Positions 24,358 through 36,549 of a DNA stretch of 64,000 bases are shown here, one piece after another. The DNA lies in NCBI GenBank assembly GCA_051453625.1, contig JBOZIK010000001.1:156714504-156778503 (forward strand). The letters are read 5' to 3'. A program made the translations under genes and the position numbers. The notes under the pieces were generated by a model. That model made no database searches. It was not told the origin of the DNA and worked only from the letters and a program-made list of their open reading frames with translations. This DNA is from Welwitschia mirabilis. Its lineage: Eukaryota > Gnetophyta > Gnetopsida > Welwitschiales. Position 1 is the stretch's first letter, and each line of letters starts with the position of its first letter.

Positions 24358-24549
24358 AGATGTCCTAATTTGAATTTTCTACATTAGGATGTCCCAGAAA
24401 AACTCTTAAAACTTTTGGGCTTAAATAATTTAAATTTTCCAAGAGTATAGAAAATAGGGACATCCTGCATGATAAATTCAGATGTTCTAGAACAAGATGA
24501 ACTAGGACATGCTTTTGGAACATTATCAAATCATAGAATTTTCCCAACA
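24358..24549 (-). repeat. Start of the LTR of a minus-strand PTP element, with GGACGTCC-derived boxes
   Basis: On the minus strand TGTTGGG (24549-24543) follows a polypurine tract, the classic junction of a plant LTR. The first 190 bp hold five related boxes on the plus strand: AGATGTCC 24358, GGATGTCC 24387, GGACATCC 24458, AGATGTTC 24480, AGGACATG 24504. GGATGTCC and GGACATCC are reverse complements, and both are one C-to-T (or G-to-A) step from the palindrome GGACGTCC. Open frames on both strands here are by-products of the repeats. Confidence 0.6.
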
Positions 24550-24565
24550 ATATCCCCCTTTTTAA
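24550..24565 (-). promoter_or_regulatory. Polypurine tract of the minus-strand PTP element
   Basis: Minus strand reads TTAAAAAGGGGGATAT immediately before TGTTGGG. This A5G5 tract with an LTR start is typical of large plant LTR elements that carry an extra gene downstream of, or instead of, pol. Confidence 0.7.
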
Positions 24566-25089
24566 TGATGGCATCTCTTATTAGTAAATGGGAACAAATG
24601 CTAGAAGATTTTTCCATTTTGCTTTACTTGAATTTTAACCCTAATGAGTGTGATGCATTTAAAAATTTACTTAAGCACAAGCATTGGTTGATAGAGTATC
24701 CCTTTTATGCTTATTAAGAAATTCTTTCATCTTCAAAGGCTAAAAATACTTACCCAAAAGCTCATTTTAAATTTCTAAAGATAAGTATTACATGAAAGAC
24801 TATATCCATTACTAAATAGTCATGCAATTAAACTATACCATTGAATACTGCATATGCTATATCATTGTAAAGAAAATATTAACAGAGCATTGCAAAAGAT
24901 TGTTTAGCATTATCTGAATAGAGTAGTAAAAACTAAAGACTATGTTAATATTTGAGAAAGATTAAAAAACATATATCAAGAGTATAAAACATCTATTTTT
25001 CTTCTTCCTCATTGACATCATTAAAACATAAAAGAGTAAGGGGAATGTCAAAGGTGTACAAAAGCTAACATCAAAAAGAAAGATAGAAG

Positions 25090-26170
25090 ATTAAAAAGGA
25101 CTTAAGGAGAGTCTTTTAGAATGGAAGAGGGATCAACCTCTTCTACCATAGATGTATTAAACCTAGAATGGCCTTCTTATTCTCCTTAAGGGTTTTTCTC
25201 ATCTAAAGAACTGAGAATATTAAGACGATAAGCTTTTAGTACAAATTTAATTCTATTGCATAATTATCTTTTTGACGTAATTTAGTAATTCATCCATTTT
25301 GTCCTCCTATGAAATTGGCTCAGAAGCTCCATGTCTTTTCTTTGAAGGTGAAGGAGCTAGATTATCTAATTATTCATAAAAAATATGTATTTTCTTTAAT
25401 GATAAAATTATAAAATGCCTTGGTACCTTTACTCATTCATCATCCTTAGGCATTGTAATTTTTTAATCTAAGAATGTGGCTATGGAAAAACCATCATATG
25501 GAATACTAAGATTGTTTGAAGCTACAAATTATTCCATATACTACATAATGTATTAATAAATATTAATCTTAATGCCTTTACTAATGCAATACAACAAGCT
25601 ATCAAAGGTGGTACTTTGTCTTTTGGACCATGCTTAGGAATCTGATTATGATTATAAATATGAAATAGAACTCTATAGAAAGGTATAAACTACCTGGTAA
25701 TGTGCTTTTTAATTAGGTAGAAAGGTATGAAATAACTAGCAATGTGTTTTTTACTTAGGTTTTGTGTGATTTTTTTTAAAATGGCTATAATAAGGATTTC
25801 TATAAAATTAATATTTCAAAATAAACTCTCATTCAAAAACCCTATTATATCTACTATTTGTCTAAGAAGTTATCTTAACATGTAATCCATACATTATAGA
25901 TGAAACATTTAAACTAAATAAATTAAAAGATTCATTAAAATGAAATAGTTTAATAATTCCATAGGAGGTCTTGATTTTAGGAATAAAAGAATATTTTCCT
26001 TCTAGTTCCTTAATCTTGTATAATTACCTCATGTTTGAAGGACTTAAAATTAACAATTTTTTCTAGAGCTAAGAGTTTTTTAGAAAATGAGCTTGAAAGT
26101 CCCTTCCTCTTGTTATAAGCTAGTTTACTTTATGAGTTGTATCTTTCTCTTTACTTCCTAAATACTAGAA
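25090..26170 (-). pseudogene. Putative plant transposon protein (Transposase_32-like) pseudogene
   Basis: The minus strand reads in family order: S-K-K-L-L-A-L-E-K-I-V-N-F-K-S-F (26090-26030); I-K-L-F-H-F-N then M-Y-G-L-H-V-K-I-T (25960-25870), the usual 'FYxNL...VRGxxIxxT' block; F-Y-R-V-L-F-H-I-Y-N-H-N-Q-I-P-K-H-G-P-K-D-K-V (25680-25605), the 'P+SG.RDEV' block; S-I-P-Y-D-G-F-S (about 25490); and a C-terminal K-K-R-H-G-A-S-E-P-I-S...M-D-E-L-L-N-Y-V-K-K. The family's biochemical role is unknown; it rides in plant LTR elements. Stops and frameshifts are numerous. A 42-bp tandem duplication (25677-25760) lies inside. The polypurine tract and LTR follow on the same strand. Confidence 0.62.
25677..25760 (+). 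repeat. 42-bp tandem duplication
   Basis: AGAAAGGTATAAACTACCTG (25677) recurs as AGAAAGGTATGAAATAACTAG (25719), each copy ending in TTAGGT. Period 42 bp (14 codons), inside the minus-strand PTP pseudogene. Confidence 0.75.
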
Positions 26171-27615
26171 TCTTCGCTCTTTCTATAATAGAAAATGGCT
26201 AAAGGAGGAATGTAAGATAGAGTAAAAATCACTGAAGAATAGATGATGTAAAATAAATTGAGTTTTGAAGGGGAAAAAATTTTATATGTTGGGATGAAGG
26301 AAATAAGGGTTTGGAATGCTGCATGCAAAAATGTGTGTGCTCAAACATCCAAGATTACATTTGAATGACTAGAGTAAGCTCAAATGTTATGATTGGAATA
26401 TTCAAGGTTCAACTCAAGTTTCTTAGGTAGATTTCCAAAGCTTTGATTCTTTTAAAAATAACAAATTTTTGAATTAAATAAAAAATAAAACCTAGGATCT
26501 AAACTACTTTCAAAAATCTATCTCTCAAAAAAACTCTTCTTTACTCTATTATTATAATCTTTAAAACAAAGAGTTATATAGTAAAAGAATATTCTTTAAT
26601 CATTTGTGTTTGAAGGCACACTTTATAGATTAAAAATATTTTTAATTATTGATAATGAAGCTTTATTAGATTGTAAAGCTGACTTGCTTAAAGGGTAAAG
26701 ATCATATTAATGAAAAAGAGATCTTGCACCTATTAAAGTAAGAAGAAGGAAGATGAATAAGGTGCTATAGGGCTTTTCTGCTATCCCTTGAGAATGGAGT
26801 GGGCCTCAAAGTATGAACCACCATAAAATCTATGATTTACTTCTGTATATCTTGCTCACTCTTTTTTTTTTTGTGCTATTGAGTCTATTCTTGAACTAGT
26901 TTAAAAAAGCATTTAAAAGACTTTATAATCATACTATTAATTCCTTCTCTAAGGTAATTTAATATCCTCTTCTTAGTACCACTAAAACACTCGTAGGAGT
27001 GGTGGGGAGTTGGATTTATCTTGCTCTTAACTATTATCATAAGATTTTTAATACCATTATATCAATATTATAGGTGTGTTAGCTTCATGTCCTTATGAAG
27101 ATTGTTAGATGTGTAATAATATCCTTTAAGATTTTGTAAAACTAGATGTGCTTAAAGTTTTTATAACATATGCAAAGAATAAATAAATATAATCACAATT
27201 TACATCTTAAACCTCTCATTTAGAGTAGGGAGAACTAATAGTAATACAAACAATTATTACTAGTAAGAAATTTAAATGTTTGAGATTTATGTATAGTAAT
27301 CAAGATGAAACAATAACATGAGATCACATAAAGTAGAAATATTAATTAAAAGTTTCATAGTCTATAGCAATAAGGTTCTATAGAACTTGTCTAATTGTTG
27401 TTTTATCTTTTGTAATATCATTATCTTTAAATTCTTATTAGATATCAAGTTGACCTTTAGATGTTGGAGGATCTTGTTTTAGCTTTACCTAGCCTTTCCT
27501 TCTATCCAGTCTTCCATTCTACCTCATCTTACCTCTTTTTATTAACCTCTCACATTCACTTACTTAACCTATCTTTCTTTCTTCCTTTCCCCTTAACACC
27601 ACCTTATCTAGTCCA
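26171..27615. other. Unassigned region
   Basis: No gene recognised. It includes a T12 run near 26862-26873, and becomes T/C-rich towards 27500. Confidence 0.45.
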
Positions 27616-28378
27616 ATTTCATGCTTAGGATATGAAATCTAAGTAGTTCTTTAATTTAGGCTTTTCTCTCTTATCTAGCTTCAAGCTTCATCCCATTTTT
27701 ATGATTTAGATTTATAATCTAGCAACAAATATAGCTCTTTTAGTTCTTTGGTATGCATTTAGTTAGGAACTTTGACCTTTTCATCATATGATAAGACATC
27801 TTTGAACTACATCCTCTACTCAAAATCCCTCTTCAATTTTATTTTATCTTATTCCTCATCATTTTTGCCCTCTTTTACCTTTTCCTTTTAGTTTTTCTTT
27901 TTAACCCATCCTCCTTATCTTCTCATTTACTATTACTTTTCAATTCCACATACTAGGCATGGAATCCTTTCCAATTTCACATCCTTGGTGTGAAATTCTT
28001 ATCCTTAGTTCCTTTCATAGCTCTAATTAAACAACTCACAGTCTCAAGTGATTCATAAAAAAGATATTAGAAGGTGACTTTGGATAACCTAGATCTTTAG
28101 CTTTAACATTAGACTAGCTCAAAATCTCAACTCTTCCAAAGGGTCCTTTATCTATCTTATGTGGGTTCCCCCTTTTTCTTTATCTTGTTTTGTTCCCTCA
28201 TCCTCCTTCTAACATTTTTCCCTTTTCTTATGTATTCTTTATTTTCTTTTAGCCATTTTCTCTTTTCTATTATCCACATCATCACTACCGATATTTGATA
28301 ACTTAGGTGTGTAATTGATCTAAATTTCATGCTTAGGGCATGAAATTTAGGTTAATTCCATGCTTATGATAGGGAATT
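27616..28378. repeat. Cluster of five related short hairpins
   Basis: Five inverted repeats share an outer AATT(T/C)CA...TG(A/G)AATT and often an inner ATGCTTAGG: 27616-27638 (7-bp arms), 27943-27965 (6), 27973-27997 (9), 28320-28350 (13-bp perfect arms, loop TTAGG), 28354-28378 (6). They form two groups about 350 bp apart within T/C-rich sequence and run into the gap at 28380. No open frame explains them. Confidence 0.7.
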
Positions 28379-28379
28379 C

Positions 28380-29126
28380 NNNNNNNNNNNNNNNNNNNNN
28401 NNNNNNNNNNNNNNNNNNNNNNNNNNNNNNNNNNNNNNNNNNNNNNNNNNNNNNNNNNNNNNNNNNNNNNNNNNNNNNNNNNNNNNNNNNNNNNNNNNNN
28501 NNNNNNNNNNNNNNNNNNNNNNNNNNNNNNNNNNNNNNNNNNNNNNNNNNNNNNNNNNNNNNNNNNNNNNNNNNNNNNNNNNNNNNNNNNNNNNNNNNNN
28601 NNNNNNNNNNNNNNNNNNNNNNNNNNNNNNNNNNNNNNNNNNNNNNNNNNNNNNNNNNNNNNNNNNNNNNNNNNNNNNNNNNNNNNNNNNNNNNNNNNNN
28701 NNNNNNNNNNNNNNNNNNNNNNNNNNNNNNNNNNNNNNNNNNNNNNNNNNNNNNNNNNNNNNNNNNNNNNNNNNNNNNNNNNNNNNNNNNNNNNNNNNNN
28801 NNNNNNNNNNNNNNNNNNNNNNNNNNNNNNNNNNNNNNNNNNNNNNNNNNNNNNNNNNNNNNNNNNNNNNNNNNNNNNNNNNNNNNNNNNNNNNNNNNNN
28901 NNNNNNNNNNNNNNNNNNNNNNNNNNNNNNNNNNNNNNNNNNNNNNNNNNNNNNNNNNNNNNNNNNNNNNNNNNNNNNNNNNNNNNNNNNNNNNNNNNNN
29001 NNNNNNNNNNNNNNNNNNNNNNNNNNNNNNNNNNNNNNNNNNNNNNNNNNNNNNNNNNNNNNNNNNNNNNNNNNNNNNNNNNNNNNNNNNNNNNNNNNNN
29101 NNNNNNNNNNNNNNNNNNNNNNNNNN
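28380..29126. other. Assembly gap, 747 N
   Basis: A run of N. Long apparent open frames over it are artefacts. Confidence 0.99.
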
Positions 29127-32100
29127 TTCCATCTATCTTCCTTTGGCTTCTCATCTTAGTCCTATTTTGTAGGATTTAGTTTCCCAAATTTACTACATAA
29201 CCTTTTTAGTCATTATCCTCCTTGAGTTATTTCACTCTTGAATGTGTAGTTCTTTAGATAAAATTATCCTTCTTAAATGGTCCACCTCACTTTCTTTACC
29301 AATTACATGATTGTTTAGTTTACATTATTGCTTCAATTTCAAAAGAGTCCTAAGTTACATCAAATCCTTAGGCCATGCTAGAATTTAGTAAGTCTACTTG
29401 TGACATTACATCACAGGACGAGTGCCAGCATGACGCCTAGTTAAGTGACCACTATTCTACTGAAATAATCCTCTTTGATAGCATTAGAGAGTAGTCAGTC
29501 ATCTATTAATCTTCTTATAACTGCTTTATTATTCTTCCAAGTAATACCTCAATGATGGAATCACAATTAGCTTAAGGATGATGAGAACAACTAAACAACA
29601 AAGAGATGCTATCCAAGTCCCTTTTTGTCATTATATCTCCTTTTCATTTTTTCATATCACTAATTTTATCTGCATTACATCTAAGAGGCAGTCTCTTTCC
29701 TTTATTTTTTCCTTCTAGGTCTTTATATCTAAAATACCTTCTCTATGTTTTCTTTTTATTCCTTTGTTATCCTCCAGTATTGTAAACATTATCTATAAGA
29801 CTGTAGCTTCATTTCTAATGTATCGATAGTGATATCACTTTTGCCTCTCTTCCAAACTTTTAGATAATTAGAGACTTCTCCTCCATAGTAAGTAAGACTC
29901 ATTAAAACAAAAGAAGAATCTATTATTAACTACACATCTTTTGTCAATTCTAATTCTTTCTCATTGAGTTTTGTAATAAATTATTTTTAGTTATCCATTT
30001 CTATAGCATAACAACCTTTTCTTCTTTTTACCTAGGAGAGACCCATTTGTACTTAACTCCTCTATGTTTTAGAAAAAGTAAGATTTTCATGAAGATATTA
30101 ATAAAAGAGAATGGAGGATCTTTTCTTATGCAACCTCCTTCTTAAGAAAGATAGCCTTTATTTTCAACCAAGAAAGAATTCCCCTCTAGTATATTCTTTT
30201 TCATCCCCTTTTTTGGAGAACCATGTTAATCAGTTATAGCCTTGAAAGGAGATATGACGAGAACCTATAATCCCAAATCTAAGAGCTATTCCATATCCTT
30301 AACCTAGTACTTTGGAACAATATGAGAATACCTCCTTTTATGGAAAGTCCTTCCCTTTATTTCTTTTCATTTCTCTTCTATTTTTCTTTTTCCCTCCTAC
30401 CTTAGTACTTGTGAAGTTTTATTCACTAAGCTTAACCCATGCTCTAATCTTATTTCTTGATTACTCTATACCTTGATGGAAGTAATATTAAGTACCTAAT
30501 TTTTAGCCTTCCTCTAAAATAAACTCACCTTGGAAATCTAATGTTGTTGTTCTTTTCAAGCCAAGGAAAGTGAATTTGCATCAATATGTCTTCTTTAGTG
30601 ATAGAAGAAGGGCCATGAATCACTACCTTAGTTCACCATTATGATCTACATTCTAGAATTCAACAATAATTCAAGGAAAGAGAGGTTGAATAATCCCTTG
30701 ATTCCTTCCTATTTTTCATATAAAGACTTTTGTATGATCTATCTTTTATTGTTTTACCACTATTTCTAGTCACTAATTCTTCATAGCCTTTGACCAATAA
30801 TCATCCCATTATTTAACCTACATCCATGGTAAATCCACCATTGTATATAAGTAATAAACCTCTTAATTGTCTTAATGATATTGCCTTATCCCAAAAATAC
30901 AATAAATTCCTTTAAGGTTAGAGCCTCCTCTATTCTTTTATCATAGAAGATCATATTACAATCTTCACCAGAGGATTTATCATGATGATGTTACTTGTTA
31001 ATTATTTCTCCACTATCTTAAAGGAGAAGCATAACTTTGGTACCTTCATTTATCCTCCAATTTCATAATCTCTTAGAAAAAACTCATTCAAGTGTCCCTC
31101 TAGTAATTTAGAGGTAAACAAATTTAAAAACCCTATATTAGTATTTTGTAATCATTAATAAATATCATATAAGGATGATTACAATGTTCAACAACCATTA
31201 TTAGATAATCCATAACAAAATTCTAGTGTAGTATAATCCACCTAAATTTAGATGATTGTGGTGTATATATTTGCTTTGAATGGGACGATCGAATTATTCT
31301 TGAAGCAGAGACTTAATTTAAATAGTTTCTAAGATCCTAGGAGTGAGATAATCTTCCTAGAGAGGATTATGCCTCTTATTTTATGTAGTCATCCAAATCT
31401 AGTTAATCTAAACTATATCATTCCACCACTTCAAAACATTACTCTACTTTCTGTTATCACTCCTTTTAACCCTATAGATCTATGTTCACCTTAGCCTTCC
31501 TAACTATGAAACCCCATCACATTTACTACATCATCATTTTTTATACCTCATTTTCCATTATTACTTCTTTTGATTCTTCTTAAATTACTACTTTTTATTC
31601 TTATTCATATTAATTCCTTAATCTAATTTTGTTACCTTTGAAGAATTTTTTAGTTTGGAAGCATGTAAAGAAATAGGAGCTCTTCCTAGAATGCAAAGTA
31701 AGTTGACCTATGATATAGAGAAACTTAACATGTTTCAATAGAAAAGAGGTTAAGATAGGGAGGAAACATCAATAGGAAATGGTTCTTTAATGCTATACAT
31801 GATTTCAAATAACTACAAACTTAACCTTAACTGGAATATTCTAATGTTTTATTACTTTATAATTTTTTCCCTTTCTATTATATAAGCAATCACACTAGGA
31901 AGACTTGCCAAGATTACTTTTAGATGTAAGAGGTTATAAAGGCTTCTCAGATCTCCTTCTCTCAGACAAAAGGAACATAATATTTTAATATGATGGACTT
32001 TCTAGAATAAGTGAATGTAGATTTTGTTTCTCACAAAAGTGAAATGAACAAGTACAATATAGACATGTCATCTCTCTAGAATTCCATCTATACTAAAAAG

Positions 32101-32549
32101 GCTAGAGCTATAAAAAATCAGGCGATTGGACTTAGGCTCAATCTGATAAAAGATAAGAAGCAAAGATTCAATGGAAAGGAAAGGGATCCTACTACTAATT
32201 CCATTTATTCTAGTAGGAATTTAATGCCACATAACCAAGATTCTTCTAAGGATTCTCTACCATATCTCTCTAGAGATGAAAGGTATCAACCATCCACTTT
32301 AACAAAATCTTCTTCCAACATAGTTGAATAATATTAAAAAATGGCTCACATCATCATATGATGTAGTAAAAGATATAAATAAGTACAACATCAACCCTCA
32401 ATCTTCGAAGTCTTCCACATAAGCATAGAACAAAGGAGCAAGCTATCTTAAGCTTGCATGGTAAAAGATGCTTAACATTAGAAGATTCACCCCTTAGAGA
32501 TGAATGTTGTAGAGTGGGAGGCTAAGGCCACTATTTTCAACACTTAAAA
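29127..32549. other. Unassigned, T/C-rich plus strand
   Basis: No domain recognised on either strand. 29401-29440 holds a small CpG-containing patch (ACAGGACGAGTGCCAGCATG) resembling LTR-type words. 32100-32500 (minus stops, reads D-K-K-Q-R-F-N-G-K and S-S-R-N-L) may be the end of the gag of element 3, judged only by its position before a protease-like segment. Confidence 0.4.
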
Positions 32550-32552
32550 AAA

Positions 32553-32900
32553 GGTCCCTCCCTTTCTTGTTACATTGAGAATGTGTGGAAAAAATATTCA
32601 TAACTACTTTATAGACTGAGGAAATTCAACCAACATTCTACCATTCAAAGTTATAAAACAATTAGTTTAGGGCATTTTCAAGGATAAAAATTTTAGCTTG
32701 TAGTAGAACTTAAGGAAATAAGTCTAATAAACCTCTACATAATAAACATCATTACCATCTATGAAAACCTATTGAGTAGAAGCTAGGTAGCTTTTATAAA
32801 TGCCTATAAATTTTTTAATTATTCTCAAATATGATTTCCTTGGAAGAGAATTTTAAATCAAATTCAGATAGAAAAGAAGCCTTGTCTAAAGTATAACATG
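32553..32900 (+). pseudogene. Protease-like remnant, element 3
   Basis: Reads P-F-L-L-T-L-R-M-C-G-K-N-I-H-N-Y-F-I-D-stop-G-N-S, then N-I-L-P-F. This follows the 'PF...L.....HN..VDSGAS.N.MP' pattern of aspartic proteases in several Ty3/gypsy lineages, with a TGA in the catalytic D-S-G triplet (32615-32620). It lies about 2.4 kb upstream of the RT of the same strand; the distance is large but this lineage often has a long spacer. Downstream 32900-34900 has no clear domain, apart from an unidentified 61-codon open frame at 33134-33319. Confidence 0.5.
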
Positions 32901-33952
32901 ATTTTTTATGGAATAAAAAAATGCCATTCTAAAGAACCCATTTGAAAGTTAGGATTGGGAACATAATTTTATGATATTAGAATGTGTATGAAAGTTTAAA
33001 CCTTGAAAATCCTTTCTAATTATCTCCTTTAGATAAAACTTAGTCTTTTTATCTTGATGAAGCCACCAATGCCAAGGGATGAAAAGCAAGGACAATCCTA
33101 TAATCATTAAGTAGGCAATCCTTTCTAAGATGTTTGGGTCTAGGATCCACTACCTTTAATAATACCATAGAAGATGAAAACCTCATACAAATTCTTAAGG
33201 TGATATTATATGAAAAGATTAGGAAATCCCATATTTTTGGAAATTTGGAGGTGGTCATCAAGAAAATTAAAGAAGAGTACAAGACCCACATTTTCATGCT
33301 AAAAGCATACAAAGTATAAATCCCAAATCTCTTAACATAATTTGAATAATTGTATATTTTCTAGATTCCTAGGTAACAAAACTCTGTAACAAATTAAGTT
33401 ACTACTTATGCCACCATCAGAGTCCCACTGGATGATCCTACTATTTAAGAACTCTAGATCACCCTTCTTTTTGAGAAATCAGCTTTTGATAACATCAAGA
33501 ACTTTTAATTCTTTGAAGAAAATGATCAGATCTTGAGTTTTTATAGAATCAAGAAGAGTTTAATAAGTAAATAGTAGATGAGAAATAAGATATAGAGAGA
33601 GATGGTCACTTCATAGTAGATGGCATTCTATAGCTACAAACTAATAAAGCTTCTACTGGATGTATTTAGCTTAAAAGGTTCTTTTGATGAAAAACGAGAT
33701 CTATCCTTTTCCAAGAGATTCATAGATGAAGAGGGAGAATAGGTGAACTTCTTGAAGAACTATGTTTCAATGATGATTGATGAAGCAAAGTAGCTAGTCT
33801 AGAATTCCTATCCAGTAAACTCAATAAGAAACATCGTTAGAAAGACATTTACAAACTAAGGAATAGCAATGGAGCTAGGAAAACTAACTAGAATTAAATA
33901 AAACTAAAGAGTTAGTACATCTAGATGTCTATCTAGTATTGTATGTAGTCAA

Positions 33953-34112
33953 ATAGTATGGGGGGAGATCTACACTATGAAGTTAGGATGTCAGGTCTTC
34001 TATATAGTTAGATAGTATAGGGATTTTCACATAGTGAAATTAAGATGTTTAGTCCTCTATGACTTTAGATAGTATGAGGGCATCCACCCTATGAAACTAA
34101 GATGTCTAACAT
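33953..34112 (+). repeat. About 58-bp tandem repeat, 2.7 copies
   Basis: Units start at ATAGTATG 33953, ATAGTATA 34012 and ATAGTATG 34069. Each contains CTATGAA/ATAGTGAA, then TTAGGATGTC-like or TAAGATGTY-like text. Spacing 59 and 57 bp. It lies within element 3 between the protease-like and RT segments. Confidence 0.75.
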
Positions 34113-34959
34113 CACTCTCAATTTTTATAGAAACTAGGAATTAAATTTGGGATGTTTAAGTTTTTATAATGGGATTTGCAACTAGGTGAACTTTAGAGTA
34201 GAAAGCTAAACCTAGTGAATATTGTATTGCATAAATTAAAGCCAAAATGTCTTAAATATTCTTCTAGCTCTTCAATCAAGATAAAAGGCACATTGTATGA
34301 GATTCCAAAGCTATATTTCAACTATGTATCTATAATACTATAAAAATTCCTATTAAACGAACATCAATAGTAGTATTATGCTAAAATAGCCTATCTCTAA
34401 AAAAGCTATTACTTTATTGTATTATACCAGAATAAGACATTTTTTCTACATCTAGGTACTGTATGATCCTATTGATTTTCAATGTGTAACAAGGCACACC
34501 TTTCATTAGAATATACTTATGCTATCTTATTTTATGCTTGTGATTGAGGAAAGATTTTAAGTCCTTTAGGAGAAGGGCATTATAAGAATTTATTAATCCT
34601 TGTGATAAGGGTGTTGTAATACTACTTAAAAATTCTAAGGAAACTAAAAGGATAAGAGCTGTTACTGTGCCCTAAGAGTACAGTATGGATAGAGATAAAT
34701 CATTATAAAACTTAATGCATTATTTTGTTTATTTTTCTACATTTTATTTGATGTAGTCAGCACAAATTTTATTTGATTTAATTTTATTTTAATCTTTCTC
34801 AATCTCAATCCAAAAGTGATTTAAAAATTATTTATACATTATTCATTCCCTCTCTAGGTACTACTTTGATCCTAAGAGAATGTTGATCCTCTTCAGCAAT
34901 CCCAAGTAATTAAATAGGGAGAATCTATTCTATTTAGGAAAGGAAGGTTATTCTTCTTC

Positions 34960-35800
34960 TATGCCAAAAGTTCAAAGACATCTTTACTTAATCCTATGAA
35001 GACTTAAAGAGATTAGACCCAAGAATTCTTACTTATACCATTTTCATTAAGGATAAGACTAAGCCATTCCAATAGAGATAGAGGAGAGTTAACCTATTCT
35101 TGGATCCCTTGATAAGGAAGGAGGTTGATAAACTACTATAGTCTCATATTATTTATTCAATTAGGCATACCACCTAGGTAGATAATTTATGCTAGTCAAG
35201 AAGAAGAGTGGAGAAATCCACCTTTTTGTAGACTTTAAGAATCTAAAAAAGTTATTAATAAAAGATAAATATCTTACTCTTATCATTAACTAGATCTTAG
35301 AGAAGATATCAAATACTAAAATGCTTTCTTTTTTTAATGGATTCTCTCAATACAATCAGATCCAAGTAGATACTTTTTACTAAGTCAAGAAAGCATTGAA
35401 CATGAAGTGAAGGACATATGCCTATAAGAAGATGCTGTTCAAACTAATCAATGGTGAAGCTACATTTTAAAAATCCATGAAGCACACACTAGTGGGATTG
35501 ATTAATAAGTGTATGATGATTTACCTAAATGACATCATTATCTATTCCATTAAATGGGAAGTTCAGGTAGCAAATTTAAGGAAGGTGTTTTTGTGCTTCA
35601 AAGACTATAGAGTCTTTCTTAATCCTAAGAAAAGTATCAATGTAGTCTTCTCTAGTAGTTTTATAATATATCTTATCTTAGACCATTAAATCAGAGTAAA
35701 CCTAAAGAGAGATTAAATCATACAAAAGATACTTCTTTCTAGATTCATGAATGAGTAACGATCATTTTTAGGAAGATCAACTTTTTAAGTATATTCATCT
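34960..35800 (+). pseudogene. Reverse transcriptase, element 3 (Tat/Athila-like gypsy)
   Basis: Upstream of the fingers it reads L-D-P-R-I-L-T-Y and R-R-V-N-L-F. The core gives S-G-E-I-H-L-F-V-D-F-K-N-L-K-K, then 'MLSFFNGFSQYNQIQVD', 'YAYKKMLFKLINGEATF', and the catalytic 'MIYLNDIIIYS' (35510-35560). One Asp of the usual DD pair is Asn (Y-L-N-D), so the enzyme would be inactive. Then F-L-N-P-K-K-S. 'DGFSGYNQI' and 'LNPKKS' wording differs from elements 1 and 2 and fits the non-chromodomain Tat/Athila side of Ty3/gypsy. Several stops; one readable open piece is 35477-35689. Confidence 0.8.
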
Positions 35801-35929
35801 TTTGATTCGCTGATATAGTAGTCTTATCATGTCACTTCTACAAAAAAATGCCTCATTTGTATATTTACCTCATCAAAAGAAAGCATTTAAGTTAATTAAG
35901 AAGGTAATATCCACTTACCCTTGGTAGTT

Positions 35930-36270
35930 AATCTAGATTTCTTAGAGGCATTCTTCATCTACATCTATATTTTTGATACTATAGTCTAAGTCATTATTAC
36001 ATAGAAGATAAAAGACATAGAGGGGAGCATGATGAATTCCCAATCTTCTTTATGAGAAAATGATTAAAAATGCAGAACTATCTTATCACTATGTGAAGAA
36101 ACAAGGTTTCACCTTTATCAAGGCCACCAAAAAGTTCTACCATGATATCTTACAAGCTAAGTTTTTGGACATAATTATAGAGTGAGCTGTGAAATCCCTA
36201 CTCAAAAAAGGAGACACTAATCTAAGAAGAGCAAATTGGATTTCAAAGATACAAGAACATAACATTTAGA
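35930..36270 (+). pseudogene. RNase H remnant, element 3
   Basis: Near 36060-36250 one frame reads E-L-S-Y-H-Y-V-K-K-Q-G-F-T-F-I-K-A-T-K-K-F-Y-H, then a stop, K-S-L-L-K-K and R-A-N-W-I-S-K-I-Q-E-H-N-I. This fits the 'E..Y...EK..LA.V.A..KFRHYLL' to 'RLARW...LQE.DI' stretch of gypsy RNase H. The catalytic residues at the start are not readable. Confidence 0.6.
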
Positions 36271-36549
36271 TCTCTCCTATCACACTAGTTAGGGAAATGG
36301 ATTTAACAAGAGATCTCCTAACAACCCAATTAAAAGGAGTTTAATTAGGTAAAACTTTGCTTTTCCCATCTGTGACAGGTTCTTAGAAGATGCTTGGCAT
36401 AATTCTATTGATCTTTACTTATCTGATGGATCCCTACTTGAGAACACATCCATATCATTTAGAAAGGCATTTAAAGCAAGAGTAGCTTAATTTATGATAA
36501 ACAATAGAGTCCTCTTCTATAAGAATTATGGTAAGCCTACTTCTAATGC

